Shown in pieces: positions 43,889-53,229 of a DNA stretch of 64,000 bases. The stretch is from positions 372,001 to 436,000 of the forward strand of contig CBDATC010000002.1 of assembly GCA_965199765.1 (NCBI GenBank), given 5' to 3'. The position numbers were made by a program, and so were the translations under genes. The notes under the pieces are model-generated. The model was not told the DNA's origin. It ran no database searches and saw only the letters and a list, made by a program, of their open reading frames with translations. Every line of letters begins with the position of its first letter. The stretch's first letter is position 1. The DNA comes from JAPOXR01 sp965199765 (GTDB lineage: Bacteria; Pseudomonadota; Alphaproteobacteria; Rhodobacterales; Rhodobacteraceae).

Positions 43889-44809
43889 TCAGCGGCGGCG
43901 GCGGCTTCTTGCGCGTACGCGAATCTGCGCTGAACCATCTTCTGCCTTCGGCTTGTAATTTTTTATCCAGACCGCACCGTGCGGATCATGATTCATCAAT
44001 AGATTTGCAGCTCTGATCGCAGCCATTTCCTGTGGCCGAATCGGATTCATGATCGCAGAAGTCATCCCAGCGGATATCGCCATCGGTAGAAAAGAAGCGT
44101 TGATCGCATGCCGCTCCGGAAGTCCGAACGATATGTTCGAAGCGCCGCAGGTCGAATTGACATCGAGCTCTTCCCGAAGTCGCCGGACAAGCGCGAATAC
44201 TTGGCGCCCCGCCGTTGACATCGCTCCGACCGGCATCACCAAAGGATCAACAACAACATCGCAAGCAGGAATACCATGGTCTGCGGCCCGATGAACAATT
44301 TTTTTTGCGACTTCGAATCTAACATCCGGGTCTTCTGAAATTCCTGCATCGTCATTTGAAATGGCAACAACGGGAACATTGAATTTTTTGACCAGCGGCA
44401 GGATGGTTTCCAGACGCTCTTCTTCGCCGGTGACAGAATTCAAAAGCGGCCGGCCTTCGCAGGCTTCCAATCCCGCCTTCAAAGCATCGGGAACTGAACT
44501 GTCGATGCATAAAGGCACATCGACGGTGCTCTGAACAAGCCGAATAAGGCGGTCCATCAAAGGGGGCTCGGTTTCGTTCGGATTTGGATTCGAATTGTAG
44601 ACAACACCCGCATTGACATCGAGCATTGTGGCACCGCATTCCACTTGTCTCAATGCATCACTGACGACGGTGCCGAATTCTCCCGCTTCCAATTCAATTG
44701 CCAAGGCTTTTCTGCCCGTCGGATTGATTCGTTCGCCAATCACACAAAACGGTTCCTCAAATCCAATTATCGCACTCTTGCTCTTCGACTCAACGACCGT
44801 CTGTGTCAT
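43889..44809 (-). CDS. Methyltetrahydrofolate:corrinoid methyltransferase
   Basis: Pterin-binding TIM-barrel enzyme that moves a methyl group between tetrahydrofolate and a corrinoid protein. 306 residues with FCVIGERINPTGRKALA, MLDVNAGV, LCIDSSVPDALKAGLEA, NSVTGEEERL, VDPLVMPVG and SNISFGLPERHAINASF, as in AcsE/MtgA-type enzymes. It lacks a corrinoid-binding domain of its own, so it needs a partner protein. It overlaps the MTHFR-like gene by 4 bp and ends 6 bp before the RACo gene. Confidence 0.92.
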   Translation of the reverse strand: MTQTVVESKSKSAIIGFEEPFCVIGERINPTGRKALAIELEAGEFGTVVSDALRQVECGATMLDVNAGVVYNSNPNPNETEPPLMDRLIRLVQSTVDVPLCIDSSVPDALKAGLEACEGRPLLNSVTGEEERLETILPLVKKFNVPVVAISNDDAGISEDPDVRFEVAKKIVHRAADHGIPACDVVVDPLVMPVGAMSTAGRQVFALVRRLREELDVNSTCGASNISFGLPERHAINASFLPMAISAGMTSAIMNPIRPQEMAAIRAANLLMNHDPHGAVWIKNYKPKAEDGSAQIRVRARSRRRR

Positions 44810-45711
44810 AGATCCACCCCACTACCAATTGTTCCAGCTGAATATTTTCTGCCCCAGTCTGCTCCCGCGCGAATACCTCCGAGAGGAAAAACGTGAACAC
44901 CGGCAATGTTGGGCAGGGGATTTTCTGCAAGAGCTGATGCAATTTGGCTTACAAGTTCTGTTGGTTCGAATGGGGCGAGCAATTTGGAGATATCCGCCGC
45001 ACGTCTATGAAGAACGCGAAGAGAGGGGCCGACTCCGCATGCAAGAGCATATTTGATTAAAGTCTGCAGCTTTGCCGGGCCTGCGATGCCGATATTGATC
45101 GGCAGCGTGACGCCAGCGGCATGGATTCGCGAAGCCCAGCGCAGCACCGGTGAAGATTCAAACAGGAACTGCGTGGTGATTTCCATTTCGGCATCGCTTT
45201 GCCGGGAATAATTCTGCTTTTCCAGCAGGGCTGCGTCGGAATTCAAATGTCCGCCCGTTGGATCAATATCCTTGCTGCCTTCTGGATGCCCTGCGACGTG
45301 CAGACGCTTGAAGCCGGCGCGGTCGAACAACCCGGTCCTCAGCAACTGGATTGATGAGTGGAACTCGCCGATTGGCTTGTCCATCCCACCCGCCAACAGC
45401 AGTGCTTGATGAATGCCAGCTTCGCTCTGATATCGGTTGATGAGCGCTTCCAAGTCTCTCCGGCAGCTGATTGCCCTCGCAGTGATGTGCGGCATCACTT
45501 CGAAACCTTCAGCGGCGATCCGTTTGGCCGCACCAACCATTTCATCGATTGGCGTGCCCTCGATATGCGCAATATAAACCCGCGTTCCCAGCGGAAGAAT
45601 TGCCCTGAAGTCTTCAACTCTCTGCGCGGTCCGAGGCATGACTTCGATTGAAAATCCATCAACCAATGCGTTCACGCCGCTCATGGTCTTCGCAGAGGGC
45701 TCAAACTTCAT
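44806..45711 (-). CDS. Methylenetetrahydrofolate reductase-like protein
   Basis: 301-residue MetF-family protein, expected to interconvert methyl-THF and methylene-THF with a flavin. Visible: FSIEVMPRT near the N-terminus, VYIAHIEGTP, VMPHITARAI, LLLAGGMDKPIGEF, HVAGHPEGS and QFLFE. It is a divergent branch compared with biosynthetic MetF. In this operon its likely role is oxidising methyl-THF that arises from demethylation, feeding carbon onward; this is inference from neighbours. Confidence 0.87.
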   Translation of the reverse strand: MKFEPSAKTMSGVNALVDGFSIEVMPRTAQRVEDFRAILPLGTRVYIAHIEGTPIDEMVGAAKRIAAEGFEVMPHITARAISCRRDLEALINRYQSEAGIHQALLLAGGMDKPIGEFHSSIQLLRTGLFDRAGFKRLHVAGHPEGSKDIDPTGGHLNSDAALLEKQNYSRQSDAEMEITTQFLFESSPVLRWASRIHAAGVTLPINIGIAGPAKLQTLIKYALACGVGPSLRVLHRRAADISKLLAPFEPTELVSQIASALAENPLPNIAGVHVFPLGGIRAGADWGRKYSAGTIGSGVDL

Positions 45712-45757
45712 ATTTTTGATTCCAATTGATCGGAAAGCGGAAATTGATTTTCATGTC

Positions 45758-46054
45758 TCACTCCCATCCGTTAGCTTCGATCAGCGCTTTTAATTTTGCT
45801 TGGTCAAACTGAGCTTCAATTCGCTCCGCCTCCGACTCGGCCAGTTGCCGTGGCTCACCGTTCCGCTGAATTGGATCAGATTTTCTCCACTCGGCTAAGT
45901 ATGCATCCGTATCTCTCGCTCCAACGCGCATCGCACAGCGGTCTATTGCCTGTTCGAATCGTTCGGAAAGCTGAACTTTTGCGGCGCGCCGTCCCTTGCC
46001 AACAATGACTTGGGCGGGAATGTCACGCCAATACACAATCGTTAGGTCCGGCAT
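45758..46054 (-). CDS. Small 'virulence factor' family protein
   Basis: 98 residues, starting MPDLTIVYWRDIPAQVIVGK, resembling the Pfam family called Virulence factor (PF13769 as I remember it). The name is historical; no toxin feature is visible. Conserved-looking parts are YWRDIPAQVIVGKGRRAAK and DAYLAEWRK. It leads the operon with the MTHFR-like, methyltransferase and RACo genes, and I recall the same association in other alphaproteobacteria, so a role in the corrinoid methyl-transfer pathway is more likely than in virulence. Confidence 0.8.
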   Translation of the reverse strand: MPDLTIVYWRDIPAQVIVGKGRRAAKVQLSERFEQAIDRCAMRVGARDTDAYLAEWRKSDPIQRNGEPRQLAESEAERIEAQFDQAKLKALIEANGWE

Positions 46055-46221
46055 CGAATGAACCTCCCTCCGTTCCAGTTGAAGCCCTCTACCGCTTTCC
46101 GATAGAAGAAGTGAGAGTTATTTTAATTGGAACGGAATTTTTTTGGTATCACCCACACCTTTGAATTCCACTGTTCTGAAGTGGCCGATGCGTGCCATCG
46201 GGATCCGTGTCAAGTTAGTTT

Positions 46222-47004
46222 GTGAATGGAACAATACGGTTGCGCAAAAAACCGGGATCAGGACGCGGCGAACGTGAGCTGCGCACGCGGGTAAAGACCG
46301 CAAAGGGGCGCTCAGCCAGCTCCGCCAAATGGCTTGATCGGCAGCTTAACGATCCTTATGTGCACCGGGCAAGACGGGAAGGCTGGCGCGGCAGAGCCGC
46401 TTTCAAGCTGTTGGAAATCGACGACCGCTATAATTTCCTGAAGCCGGGCGCGGTCGTATTGGATCTTGGCTGCGCGCCGGGCGGTTGGTGTCAGGTCGCC
46501 GCGCAAAGAGTGAACGCATTGAAATCACGCCAAACCGCACGCGTCGGGCGGGTCTTCGGAGTTGACGTTAATGAAACCGAACCGGTTGAAGGAGCGGAAA
46601 TCCGCATTATGGATGTGCAGAGTCCGAATGCCGCCGACCAGTTGTTGAATTGGCTTCAGACGCCAGCCGATGTGGTTTTGTCGGATATGGCGGCGCCTTC
46701 CATTGGCCACAAAAAAACCGATTATCTGCGTACGGCCGCTCTTGCCGAAGCTGCCGCGGATGTTGCTTGCCGCCTTCTGTCGCCCGGCGGTGTCTTCATC
46801 GCCAAAATGCTGGGCAGCGGCGCCGATTCAGCGCTTCAAGCACGCCTGAAGCAATCGTTTCGCCAAACAAGGCACTGCAAGCCGCCTGCGAGCCGCAGCA
46901 GCAGTTCCGAATCTTATCTATTTGCCTCGGGATTTCGTTTGTCGACTGCCACAGCAGTTGAATTCCTCCAAGCCCATCACATATTCGATGGGCAGGAACT
47001 TTGA
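46222..47004 (+). CDS. rlmE: 23S rRNA 2'-O-ribose methyltransferase RlmE (FtsJ/RrmJ)
   Basis: Methylates U2552 of 23S rRNA using S-adenosylmethionine. 260 residues with SKWLDRQLNDPYVHRARREG, RAAFKLLEIDD (catalytic Lys), VVLDLGCAPGGWCQVAAQ (SAM site), DVVLSDMAAPSIGHKKTD (catalytic Asp) and GVFIAKMLGSG. A basic N-terminal extension of about 35 residues is common in alphaproteobacteria. Divergent from the one-carbon operon. Confidence 0.94.
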   Translation: MNGTIRLRKKPGSGRGERELRTRVKTAKGRSASSAKWLDRQLNDPYVHRARREGWRGRAAFKLLEIDDRYNFLKPGAVVLDLGCAPGGWCQVAAQRVNALKSRQTARVGRVFGVDVNETEPVEGAEIRIMDVQSPNAADQLLNWLQTPADVVLSDMAAPSIGHKKTDYLRTAALAEAAADVACRLLSPGGVFIAKMLGSGADSALQARLKQSFRQTRHCKPPASRSSSSESYLFASGFRLSTATAVEFLQAHHIFDGQEL

Positions 47005-47021
47005 AGAGAAAGGAATGCAAA

Positions 47022-47855
47022 GTGGCTAAAACCGCCAAGGCCAGAGTCGGTGCATTTGAAGTTTTTGTTTTGTATGATGGTTACAAGGTGTTCAATAACG
47101 AAATATATCCGACGGTCCCGGAAGAGCGCATTTCCGAGTTGCTCTCGGCTGCCGGCAAAACGGAAATCTTGACCAATTTCTCCGCGGTTCTGCTCCGCTC
47201 ATCCGACCGATGTGTCCTAATCGATGCAGGCGCACGAGAGCATTTTGGACCGACCGGTGGAATCTTTCCAGAATCGCTTGCTGAAACGGATGTCTCTCCC
47301 GATGAAATTCAAACGGTATTCGTAACGCATCTCCATCCCGACCATGTCGGCGGCATGACGCGTGTTGACAACTCGGCGGTATTCCGGAACGCGGAATTGG
47401 TTGTAACTGAAACCGAGTATAATTTTTGGACCGATGACAACAGGTTTTCGGACGCTGATGAGATGAAGCAAGCTTGGCGGCAAATCGGATTGGACACGCT
47501 ATCCGCCTATCAGGATCGAATCAGAACGGTGCGAGCCGAAGAAGATATCGTACCCGGAGTATCGGTTGTGGAAATTCCCGGCCACACCCCCGGCCATGCC
47601 GGTGTCCGCGTAGAATCAGACGGGCAGTGCTATATTCATACCGCGGATGTCCTTCATGCCCAGGATCTGCAGCTTGCCGAACCCGGTGTTTCAGCGATAT
47701 TCGATATGGACAGCGATAAGGCTGCGAAGTCGCGAAAAAACATGCTGGATATGATCGCACATGATCAGATACTGTTTTCCGGTTCGCATTTCCTAAACTG
47801 CTTTTTGGGACATCTTGAGACCCGTGCCGGTGGATATCGACTTTCGGAGGCTTGA
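47022..47855 (+). CDS. MBL-fold metallohydrolase
   Basis: Metallo-beta-lactamase superfamily hydrolase of about 277 residues with the metal motif FVTHLHPDHVGGM, VEIPGHTPGHAG, YIHTADVLH and a C-terminal GSHF. I start at a GTG (47022) with AAAGGA upstream; a TTG at 47001 would overlap the rlmE stop by 4 bp. The signature is shared by quorum-quenching lactonases and many other hydrolases, so the substrate is not assignable. No signal peptide in this form. Confidence 0.88.
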   Translation: MAKTAKARVGAFEVFVLYDGYKVFNNEIYPTVPEERISELLSAAGKTEILTNFSAVLLRSSDRCVLIDAGAREHFGPTGGIFPESLAETDVSPDEIQTVFVTHLHPDHVGGMTRVDNSAVFRNAELVVTETEYNFWTDDNRFSDADEMKQAWRQIGLDTLSAYQDRIRTVRAEEDIVPGVSVVEIPGHTPGHAGVRVESDGQCYIHTADVLHAQDLQLAEPGVSAIFDMDSDKAAKSRKNMLDMIAHDQILFSGSHFLNCFLGHLETRAGGYRLSEA

Positions 47856-48040
47856 ATGCCGTGATTCTGCCAGCATAATCAGCGGATCTGAGTGCGCAGT
47901 GTGATTCGTTTACAGATCACTTTGCGAACGAATTAATTTCTTATGTTGTTCAAAATGCATGGGATCTAAATCAGCAGCTAACTCCTAACCCTCTGTTTTT
48001 CTTATGAATTTATAATTTTTCTAGCCACAGAACTTTTTGT

Positions 48041-48092
48041 TTGAATAATTCTTTTTATGTTCTTATACTAGGTTCCAGAACACAGAAGGAAC
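48041..48092 (+). promoter_or_regulatory. recA promoter with LexA box
   Basis: TTGAAT (48041-48046), 17-bp spacer, TATACT (48064-48069) form a strong promoter. The LexA box GAACACAGAAGGAAC (48078-48092; GAAC-N7-GAAC) covers the expected start point. It has the same orientation-independent motif as the lexA box, so both genes should respond to DNA damage. The remaining 180 bp between the MBL gene and this promoter is AT-rich with no gene seen. Confidence 0.85.
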
Positions 48093-48144
48093 ACTGCGCA
48101 GAATTTTCAAATGGCGAGTGTAAGATATAGAAGGGAATGTGCAA

Positions 48145-49215
48145 ATGGCCGGACAAATCGTCAATCTGGGAAAGCAGGCAATGGATAAACAGAAAGCCTT
48201 GGAAACGGCACTCGGACAGATCGAACGCAGCTTTGGCAAGGGCTCGATCATGCGTCTTGGTCAAGACAAAGCGGTTATCGACGTAGAATCGATTTCAACC
48301 GGATCTCTTGGACTAGACATTGCACTTGGCATCGGAGGACTGCCGAAAGGACGCGTCGTCGAGGTTTATGGACCTGAATCATCGGGAAAGACCACATTGA
48401 CTCTGCATGTTGTGGCAGAGGAACAGAATGCTGGCGGGATTTGCGCATTTGTTGATGCCGAACACGCGCTTGATCCGGGATATGCAAAGAAACTTGGAGT
48501 CGACTTGGACGAGCTGCTGATCTCGCAGCCTGACACTGGCGAACAGGCGCTGGAAATCACCGACACGCTTGTCCGTTCCGGAGCAGTGTCTCTTGTGGTT
48601 GTCGACTCGGTGGCGGCTCTGACGCCAAAGGCTGAACTTGAAGGAGATATGGGAGACTCGCAGGTCGGAACACAAGCCCGCTTGATGAGCCAAGCGATGC
48701 GAAAACTCACAGGTTCGATCAGCCGGTCGAACTGCATGGTGATCTTCATAAATCAGATTCGGATGAAAATTGGCGTTATGTTCGGCTCTCCGGAAACCAC
48801 AACTGGCGGAAATGCTCTGAAATTCTATTCCTCGGTACGGCTTGATATCCGGCGAATCGGCGCCATCAAGCACCGCGACGAAATCATCGGCAACACAACA
48901 CGGGTTAAAATCGTCAAGAATAAGATGGCGCCTCCGTTCAAACTCGCCGAGTTCGATATCCTCTACGGGTCTGGGATCTCCAAGTGCGGTGAATTGATTG
49001 ATCTTGGCATCAAGGCGGGACTCGTCGAAAAATCGGGGTCATGGTACTCATATGGAGACGAAAGAATCGGGCAAGGCCGGTTGAACGCTATCTCGTTTCT
49101 TGAAGAAAATTCGCATGTTGCCAATGAAATTGAAACCAAAATCCGTGATTCTCACGGACTTGGTGAAGATGCCGATCAGGCAGAAGACACAGAATCCAGC
49201 CAGAAAGCCGGTTGA
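48145..49215 (+). CDS. recA: Recombinase RecA
   Basis: Homologous recombination protein and SOS co-protease. 356 residues from the ATG at 48145 (MAGQIVNLGKQAMDKQKALE), with GGGA upstream. Walker A is GPESSGKTTL, Walker B region LVVVDSVAALTP, L1 GDSQVGTQARLMSQAMRKL, L2 MKIGVMFGSPETTTGGNAL, all intact. The acidic C-terminal tail ends GEDADQAEDTESSQKAG. Controlled by the LexA box upstream. Confidence 0.98.
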   Translation: MAGQIVNLGKQAMDKQKALETALGQIERSFGKGSIMRLGQDKAVIDVESISTGSLGLDIALGIGGLPKGRVVEVYGPESSGKTTLTLHVVAEEQNAGGICAFVDAEHALDPGYAKKLGVDLDELLISQPDTGEQALEITDTLVRSGAVSLVVVDSVAALTPKAELEGDMGDSQVGTQARLMSQAMRKLTGSISRSNCMVIFINQIRMKIGVMFGSPETTTGGNALKFYSSVRLDIRRIGAIKHRDEIIGNTTRVKIVKNKMAPPFKLAEFDILYGSGISKCGELIDLGIKAGLVEKSGSWYSYGDERIGQGRLNAISFLEENSHVANEIETKIRDSHGLGEDADQAEDTESSQKAG

Positions 49216-49235
49216 GCTGAACATCTCGCTATTGC

Positions 49236-49263
49236 AAAACCGTCGACTCCGGCCGGCGGTTTT
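49236..49263 (+). terminator. Probable terminator of recA
   Basis: AAAACCG (49236-49242) pairs with CGGTTTT (49257-49263) around a GC-rich loop 21 bp after the recA stop. The Ts in the 3' arm could act as the release tract. Nothing comparable lies closer to the gene. Confidence 0.6.
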
Positions 49264-49987
49264 GATTTGAGTCTTCGCCAGATAATGTTCAGTGATGAAA
49301 GCGTGAATCGCACTCCGTATTTGGACGGCGTTGTTCGCGGTCGTTCGCTGCCATTGGTGCATCGGTGGGAAAATTCTCTCGTCATCGGAAGAGACCATTA
49401 AGATTGTTTTGATGCTTGATTTGGCATCCGGCCCGTGCGCTTGAGCCGCATATTCACCATTCCGACTGCATTCGGTTCAATCTTCAGCCTCCGGATTCGG
49501 GAAAGTCGCAGACAGCGAACCTTTTTTTGACGGCAAGGCTGAAGGTTATACATCGACGGGCAATTGCGCTGTTGCAAGGAGTTGCAGGTGAAGGCGGGGA
49601 AACGAAGATGCGCTGCTCTGAGCAAACGTTGCTTTGCCTTCATTCGCCAAAGAGAATACAGAGCCGGATGGGCTGAATGCCGCTGAACCGAAAAACTCCG
49701 ATGACAGCGCATCGACCTGCTGCGCCAAGGGTTCGGCATCGAAAAGGGGGGTGCGGACGATGAAAGCTGACACCGCAAGAGTTCGGTGAATTGCTTATGC
49801 GTCAAAGCAGAATGGAACGGCGATTCCTGCCGAATTTGCTGTCAGACCGGCAAAGCGGGGGTTCCCCAACCGCAAGGGGTCGGCACCGCACTGTGAAGGC
49901 GGCCATTTGAAAAAGAAGGCGTTTTGAAGAAAGTATTCTCACTGTTAGTGTTGTCGTTTTGAATTCGATAAGAAGGAGATGCAGGCC
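49264..49987. other. Long intergenic region between recA and alaS
   Basis: Over 700 bp without a gene I can support. The best frames (49398-49805 and 49546-49773, both minus) give compositions without recognisable motifs, domains or ribosome sites. It may be a decayed gene. The last 20 bp hold the AAGGAG ribosome site of alaS. Confidence 0.5.
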
Positions 49988-52651
49988 ATGTCGGGCCTGA
50001 ATGAAATCCGTTCAAATTTTTTGAACTATTTTGAAGATACCGGTCATACCGTCGTTGACAGCTCGCCATTGCTGCCGCGGAACGATCCGACATTGATGTT
50101 TGTCAATTCGGGAATGGTGCAGTTTAAGAATGTGTTCACTGGATTGGAACCGCGCGACTATGTCCGTGCGGCGACCAGTCAGAAGTGTGTCAGGGCAGGC
50201 GGCAAACATAATGATCTCGACAATGTCGGCTACACGGCGCGGCACCACACTTTTTTTGAGATGCTTGGTAATTTTTCCTTTGGAGACTACTTCAAAGAAC
50301 AGGCGATATATTATTGCTGGGATCTGATAACCAAGGGATTTGGCATTGATCCCAAACGCTTGCTTTGCACGATTTATCACGAAGATGAAGAATCTTACGG
50401 TTTATGGAAAAAAATCGCTGGATTTTCCGATGACCGCATAATTCGCATTCCGACTTCCGACAATTTCTGGTCGATGGGACCTATTGGACCGTGCGGTCCC
50501 TGCTCCGAGCTATTTTACGATTACGGAGATGACATACCCGGCGGGCCGCCTGGCAGCGCAGATGAGGATGGTGATAGGTTTGTTGAAATCTGGAATCTTG
50601 TCTTCATGCAGTATGAGCAGTTTGAAGACGGAAGTCGGGTGGAGCTGCCCAACAAATCCATCGATACCGGCATGGGACTGGAACGCATCGGAGCGCTGCT
50701 GCAGGGTGTGAGGGACAACTATAAGACCGATCTCATCCGATCACTGATTGAAACGGTTGCGAACATAACATCGACCGATCCCGATGGACCGAATCAAGTT
50801 CACCATCGTGTTATCGCCGATCATATCCGGTCTTCCGCTTTTTTGGTCGCAGAAGGTGTAATGCCGTCCAAAGACGGCCGCGGTTATGTCTTACGACGGA
50901 TTATGCGGCGGGCTATGCGTCACGCACAGCTTCTTGGAGCCGATGAACCGATTCTGCACCGTCTGGTTCCTGATCTGGTTTCGCTTATGGGTGCGGCATT
51001 TCCCGAGTTAGCGCGGATGCAGTCGACAATCGCTTTCACATTGCATGATGAGGAGGTTCGGTTTCGCCGCACGCTTGGCCGGGGATTGGGGATATTGGAA
51101 GCCGAACTTGCAAAGCTGCATGAAGATGCTCAGCTGCCCGGAGAAACAGCCTTCAAACTTTATGACACATATGGATTTCCGCTTGATCTGACACAAGACG
51201 CTGTGAGGGAAACCGGACGAACCGTCGATGTGCCGAAGTTTGAATCGGAAATGCGGAAGCAGCGAGAACGCGCGCGAGCCTCTTGGAGGGGAACGGGCGA
51301 CAGCACAGAAAGTTCAATCTGGTTTGAATTGCGGGACGAGTTTGGTGCAACAGAGTTTCTCGGATACAAAACGGATAAATCCGACGGTCAGATTCTGGCT
51401 ATCGTCAGCGGGGGAAAACGTGTGGAATCCGCTGTTTCCGGCCAAGAAGTTCAAGTCATCGTGAACCAAACCCCGTTTTACGCTGAATCGGGCGGGCAGG
51501 TCGGCGATCATGGACGTCTGACAACTTCCCACGCCGTCATTGAAATCATCGAAACAAAGCGGAGGGCAGATGTTATCGTGCATTCGGGGACGATTGTGAA
51601 GGGTCACATCACTCCGTCGGATGTTGCGACGTTATCGGTGAACAATCCTCGACGGCGGAAAATCAAAATGAACCACTCGGCGACGCATTTGATGCATCAA
51701 GCGTTGCGTAATGTTCTAGGCGACCATGTCGCTCAGCAAGGCTCATTGAACGATGCGAATAGACTGCGGTTTGATTTTTCCCATCATTCAGCTTTGACAC
51801 TGGAACAACTTCGGCAGGTCGAGGTCGAGGTTAACGCGCAGATCCGCACAAATTCTCCTGTTGTCACACGAATCATGACCCCGGAAGATGCTCAAAATAC
51901 CGGAGCGCTCGCCCTGTTTGGAGAAAAATATGGCGATGAAGTGCGTGTTGTTTCGATGGGCATTGCCGATGGCGCGGGCAAAGGGCCTGACGGCAACTCA
52001 TACTCGGTGGAGCTTTGCGGTGGAACACATGTGGATCACACCGGCAGGATCGGTTTGTTTGTGACCACGGGCGAAGGAGCTTCTTCAGCCGGGATTCGGC
52101 GTATCGATGCGCTCACTGGAGAGGATGCATTCAACTATCTGGTGACCCATGATCAAATATTGGCGCAGATTTCGTTGCTTCTGAAAAGTCCAGCGCAGGA
52201 TGCCGTCGGAAGAGTTGAAGCGTTGCTGAACGAACGAAAGACGCTTGCAAGCGAAAATGAGCAGCTTCGAAAGAAGCTGGCGCTCGGCGCCACCGCGACT
52301 GCTGTTGCTAATTCATGCAGCAAGATCGGCGGAATCGAGTTTTTGGGTAAGGTTGTCGGCGAAATTCCCGGTCGTGATCTTCCCGCCTTGATCGACAGCC
52401 ACAAAGAAATAATGACATCGGGAATCGTTGCTTTGGTTTCGACCGCCAACAACAAGGCCGCAGTCGCTGTCGGTGTGACACCAAACTTGACAGAACGGGT
52501 TTCGGCTGTGGATATCGTCCGAAAAATGACACCGGTTTTAGGTGGAAAGGGCGGCGGCGGCAGGTCTGACCTGGCTCAGGGAGGCGGGCCGGATATTGCA
52601 GGTGCTCACGATGCGTTGACCGCAGCCAAAGAAGCAATCAAAGGAGTTTAA
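49988..52651 (+). CDS. alaS: Alanyl-tRNA synthetase
   Basis: Charges tRNA-Ala and edits mischarged serine and glycine. 887 residues: class II catalytic core (MFVNSGMVQFKNVFTGLEPR, RHHTFFEMLGNFSFGDYF), tRNA-recognition region, editing domain with MNHSATHLMHQALR and CGGTHVDHTGRIG (zinc ligands), and the C-Ala domain ending GGKGGGGRSDLAQGGG. AAGGAG sits 9 bp before the chosen ATG; an ATG directly abutting it (49979) is too close. DUF1330 follows after 1 bp. Confidence 0.97.
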   Translation: MSGLNEIRSNFLNYFEDTGHTVVDSSPLLPRNDPTLMFVNSGMVQFKNVFTGLEPRDYVRAATSQKCVRAGGKHNDLDNVGYTARHHTFFEMLGNFSFGDYFKEQAIYYCWDLITKGFGIDPKRLLCTIYHEDEESYGLWKKIAGFSDDRIIRIPTSDNFWSMGPIGPCGPCSELFYDYGDDIPGGPPGSADEDGDRFVEIWNLVFMQYEQFEDGSRVELPNKSIDTGMGLERIGALLQGVRDNYKTDLIRSLIETVANITSTDPDGPNQVHHRVIADHIRSSAFLVAEGVMPSKDGRGYVLRRIMRRAMRHAQLLGADEPILHRLVPDLVSLMGAAFPELARMQSTIAFTLHDEEVRFRRTLGRGLGILEAELAKLHEDAQLPGETAFKLYDTYGFPLDLTQDAVRETGRTVDVPKFESEMRKQRERARASWRGTGDSTESSIWFELRDEFGATEFLGYKTDKSDGQILAIVSGGKRVESAVSGQEVQVIVNQTPFYAESGGQVGDHGRLTTSHAVIEIIETKRRADVIVHSGTIVKGHITPSDVATLSVNNPRRRKIKMNHSATHLMHQALRNVLGDHVAQQGSLNDANRLRFDFSHHSALTLEQLRQVEVEVNAQIRTNSPVVTRIMTPEDAQNTGALALFGEKYGDEVRVVSMGIADGAGKGPDGNSYSVELCGGTHVDHTGRIGLFVTTGEGASSAGIRRIDALTGEDAFNYLVTHDQILAQISLLLKSPAQDAVGRVEALLNERKTLASENEQLRKKLALGATATAVANSCSKIGGIEFLGKVVGEIPGRDLPALIDSHKEIMTSGIVALVSTANNKAAVAVGVTPNLTERVSAVDIVRKMTPVLGGKGGGGRSDLAQGGGPDIAGAHDALTAAKEAIKGV

Positions 52652-52652
52652 T

Positions 52653-52937
52653 ATGAGTGCTTACTGGATCGCGCATGTCGATGTGAACGATGCTGAAACC
52701 TATTCCAAATACGCTGAAGTGGCTACCCAGGCGATTGCAGAACATGGCGGAAAATTTTTGGCGCGGGGTGGACGATTTAAATCCATGGAAGGCGATGCGA
52801 AAGAGCGCAATGTCATCGTGGAATTTGATTCTGTTGAAGATGCTGTAGCCTGCTACAACTCAGCGACCTATGCCAAAGCGCTGGATTTTGCCCGGGCTTC
52901 ATCCAAAAGAGATTTGCTCATCGTCGAAGGCGTTTAA
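52653..52937 (+). CDS. DUF1330 family protein
   Basis: 94-residue protein of the DUF1330 family, a dimeric alpha-beta barrel fold of unknown function. Characteristic: SAYWIAHVDVNDAETYSKYA, GGKFLARGGRF and SATYAKALDFARASSKRDLL. Its start lies 1 bp after alaS, a pairing common in alphaproteobacteria, implying cotranscription. No catalytic function should be assumed. Confidence 0.92.
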   Translation: MSAYWIAHVDVNDAETYSKYAEVATQAIAEHGGKFLARGGRFKSMEGDAKERNVIVEFDSVEDAVACYNSATYAKALDFARASSKRDLLIVEGV

Positions 52938-53047
52938 ATCTACCCCGGATTCGGCAGTGTCATTGCGGGTTCCTGAAATGTTACGCGAGCGGCTTTGATT
53001 CCTATTATTTAAGCAAAATCATCCTGATCACCCAGACGCGTTATGCG

Positions 53048-53076
53048 CCCTCCGTTCCAGCGTTCCTGGAACAGGG
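53048..53076. terminator. Strong hairpin between convergent DUF1330 and icd
   Basis: GTTCCAG-CGTTC-CTGGAAC (53054-53072) is a perfect 7-bp stem, extended by CCCT/AGGG outside a two-base bulge. It lies between two convergent genes, as expected for a bidirectional terminator, but no T tract adjoins it on either side. Confidence 0.45.
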
Positions 53077-53229
53077 CGGAGATATTTGCGCTGCGTGTTC
53101 GGTTTATTGCCCGCTTTTACATGCGCGGCTTGGTGGACTGAATCAGCGAGAGCGCTTCAGAACACAAAGACCGTGTTCAACGAGCAGACTTTCCCGCTGG
53201 TCAGTCTCGAACCATAGCGGTTTTTCTCT

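Noticed and set aside
49546..49773. 75-residue minus-strand ORF between recA and alaS
   Set aside because: No ribosome site, signal, membrane segment or motif; left as unassigned intergenic DNA.
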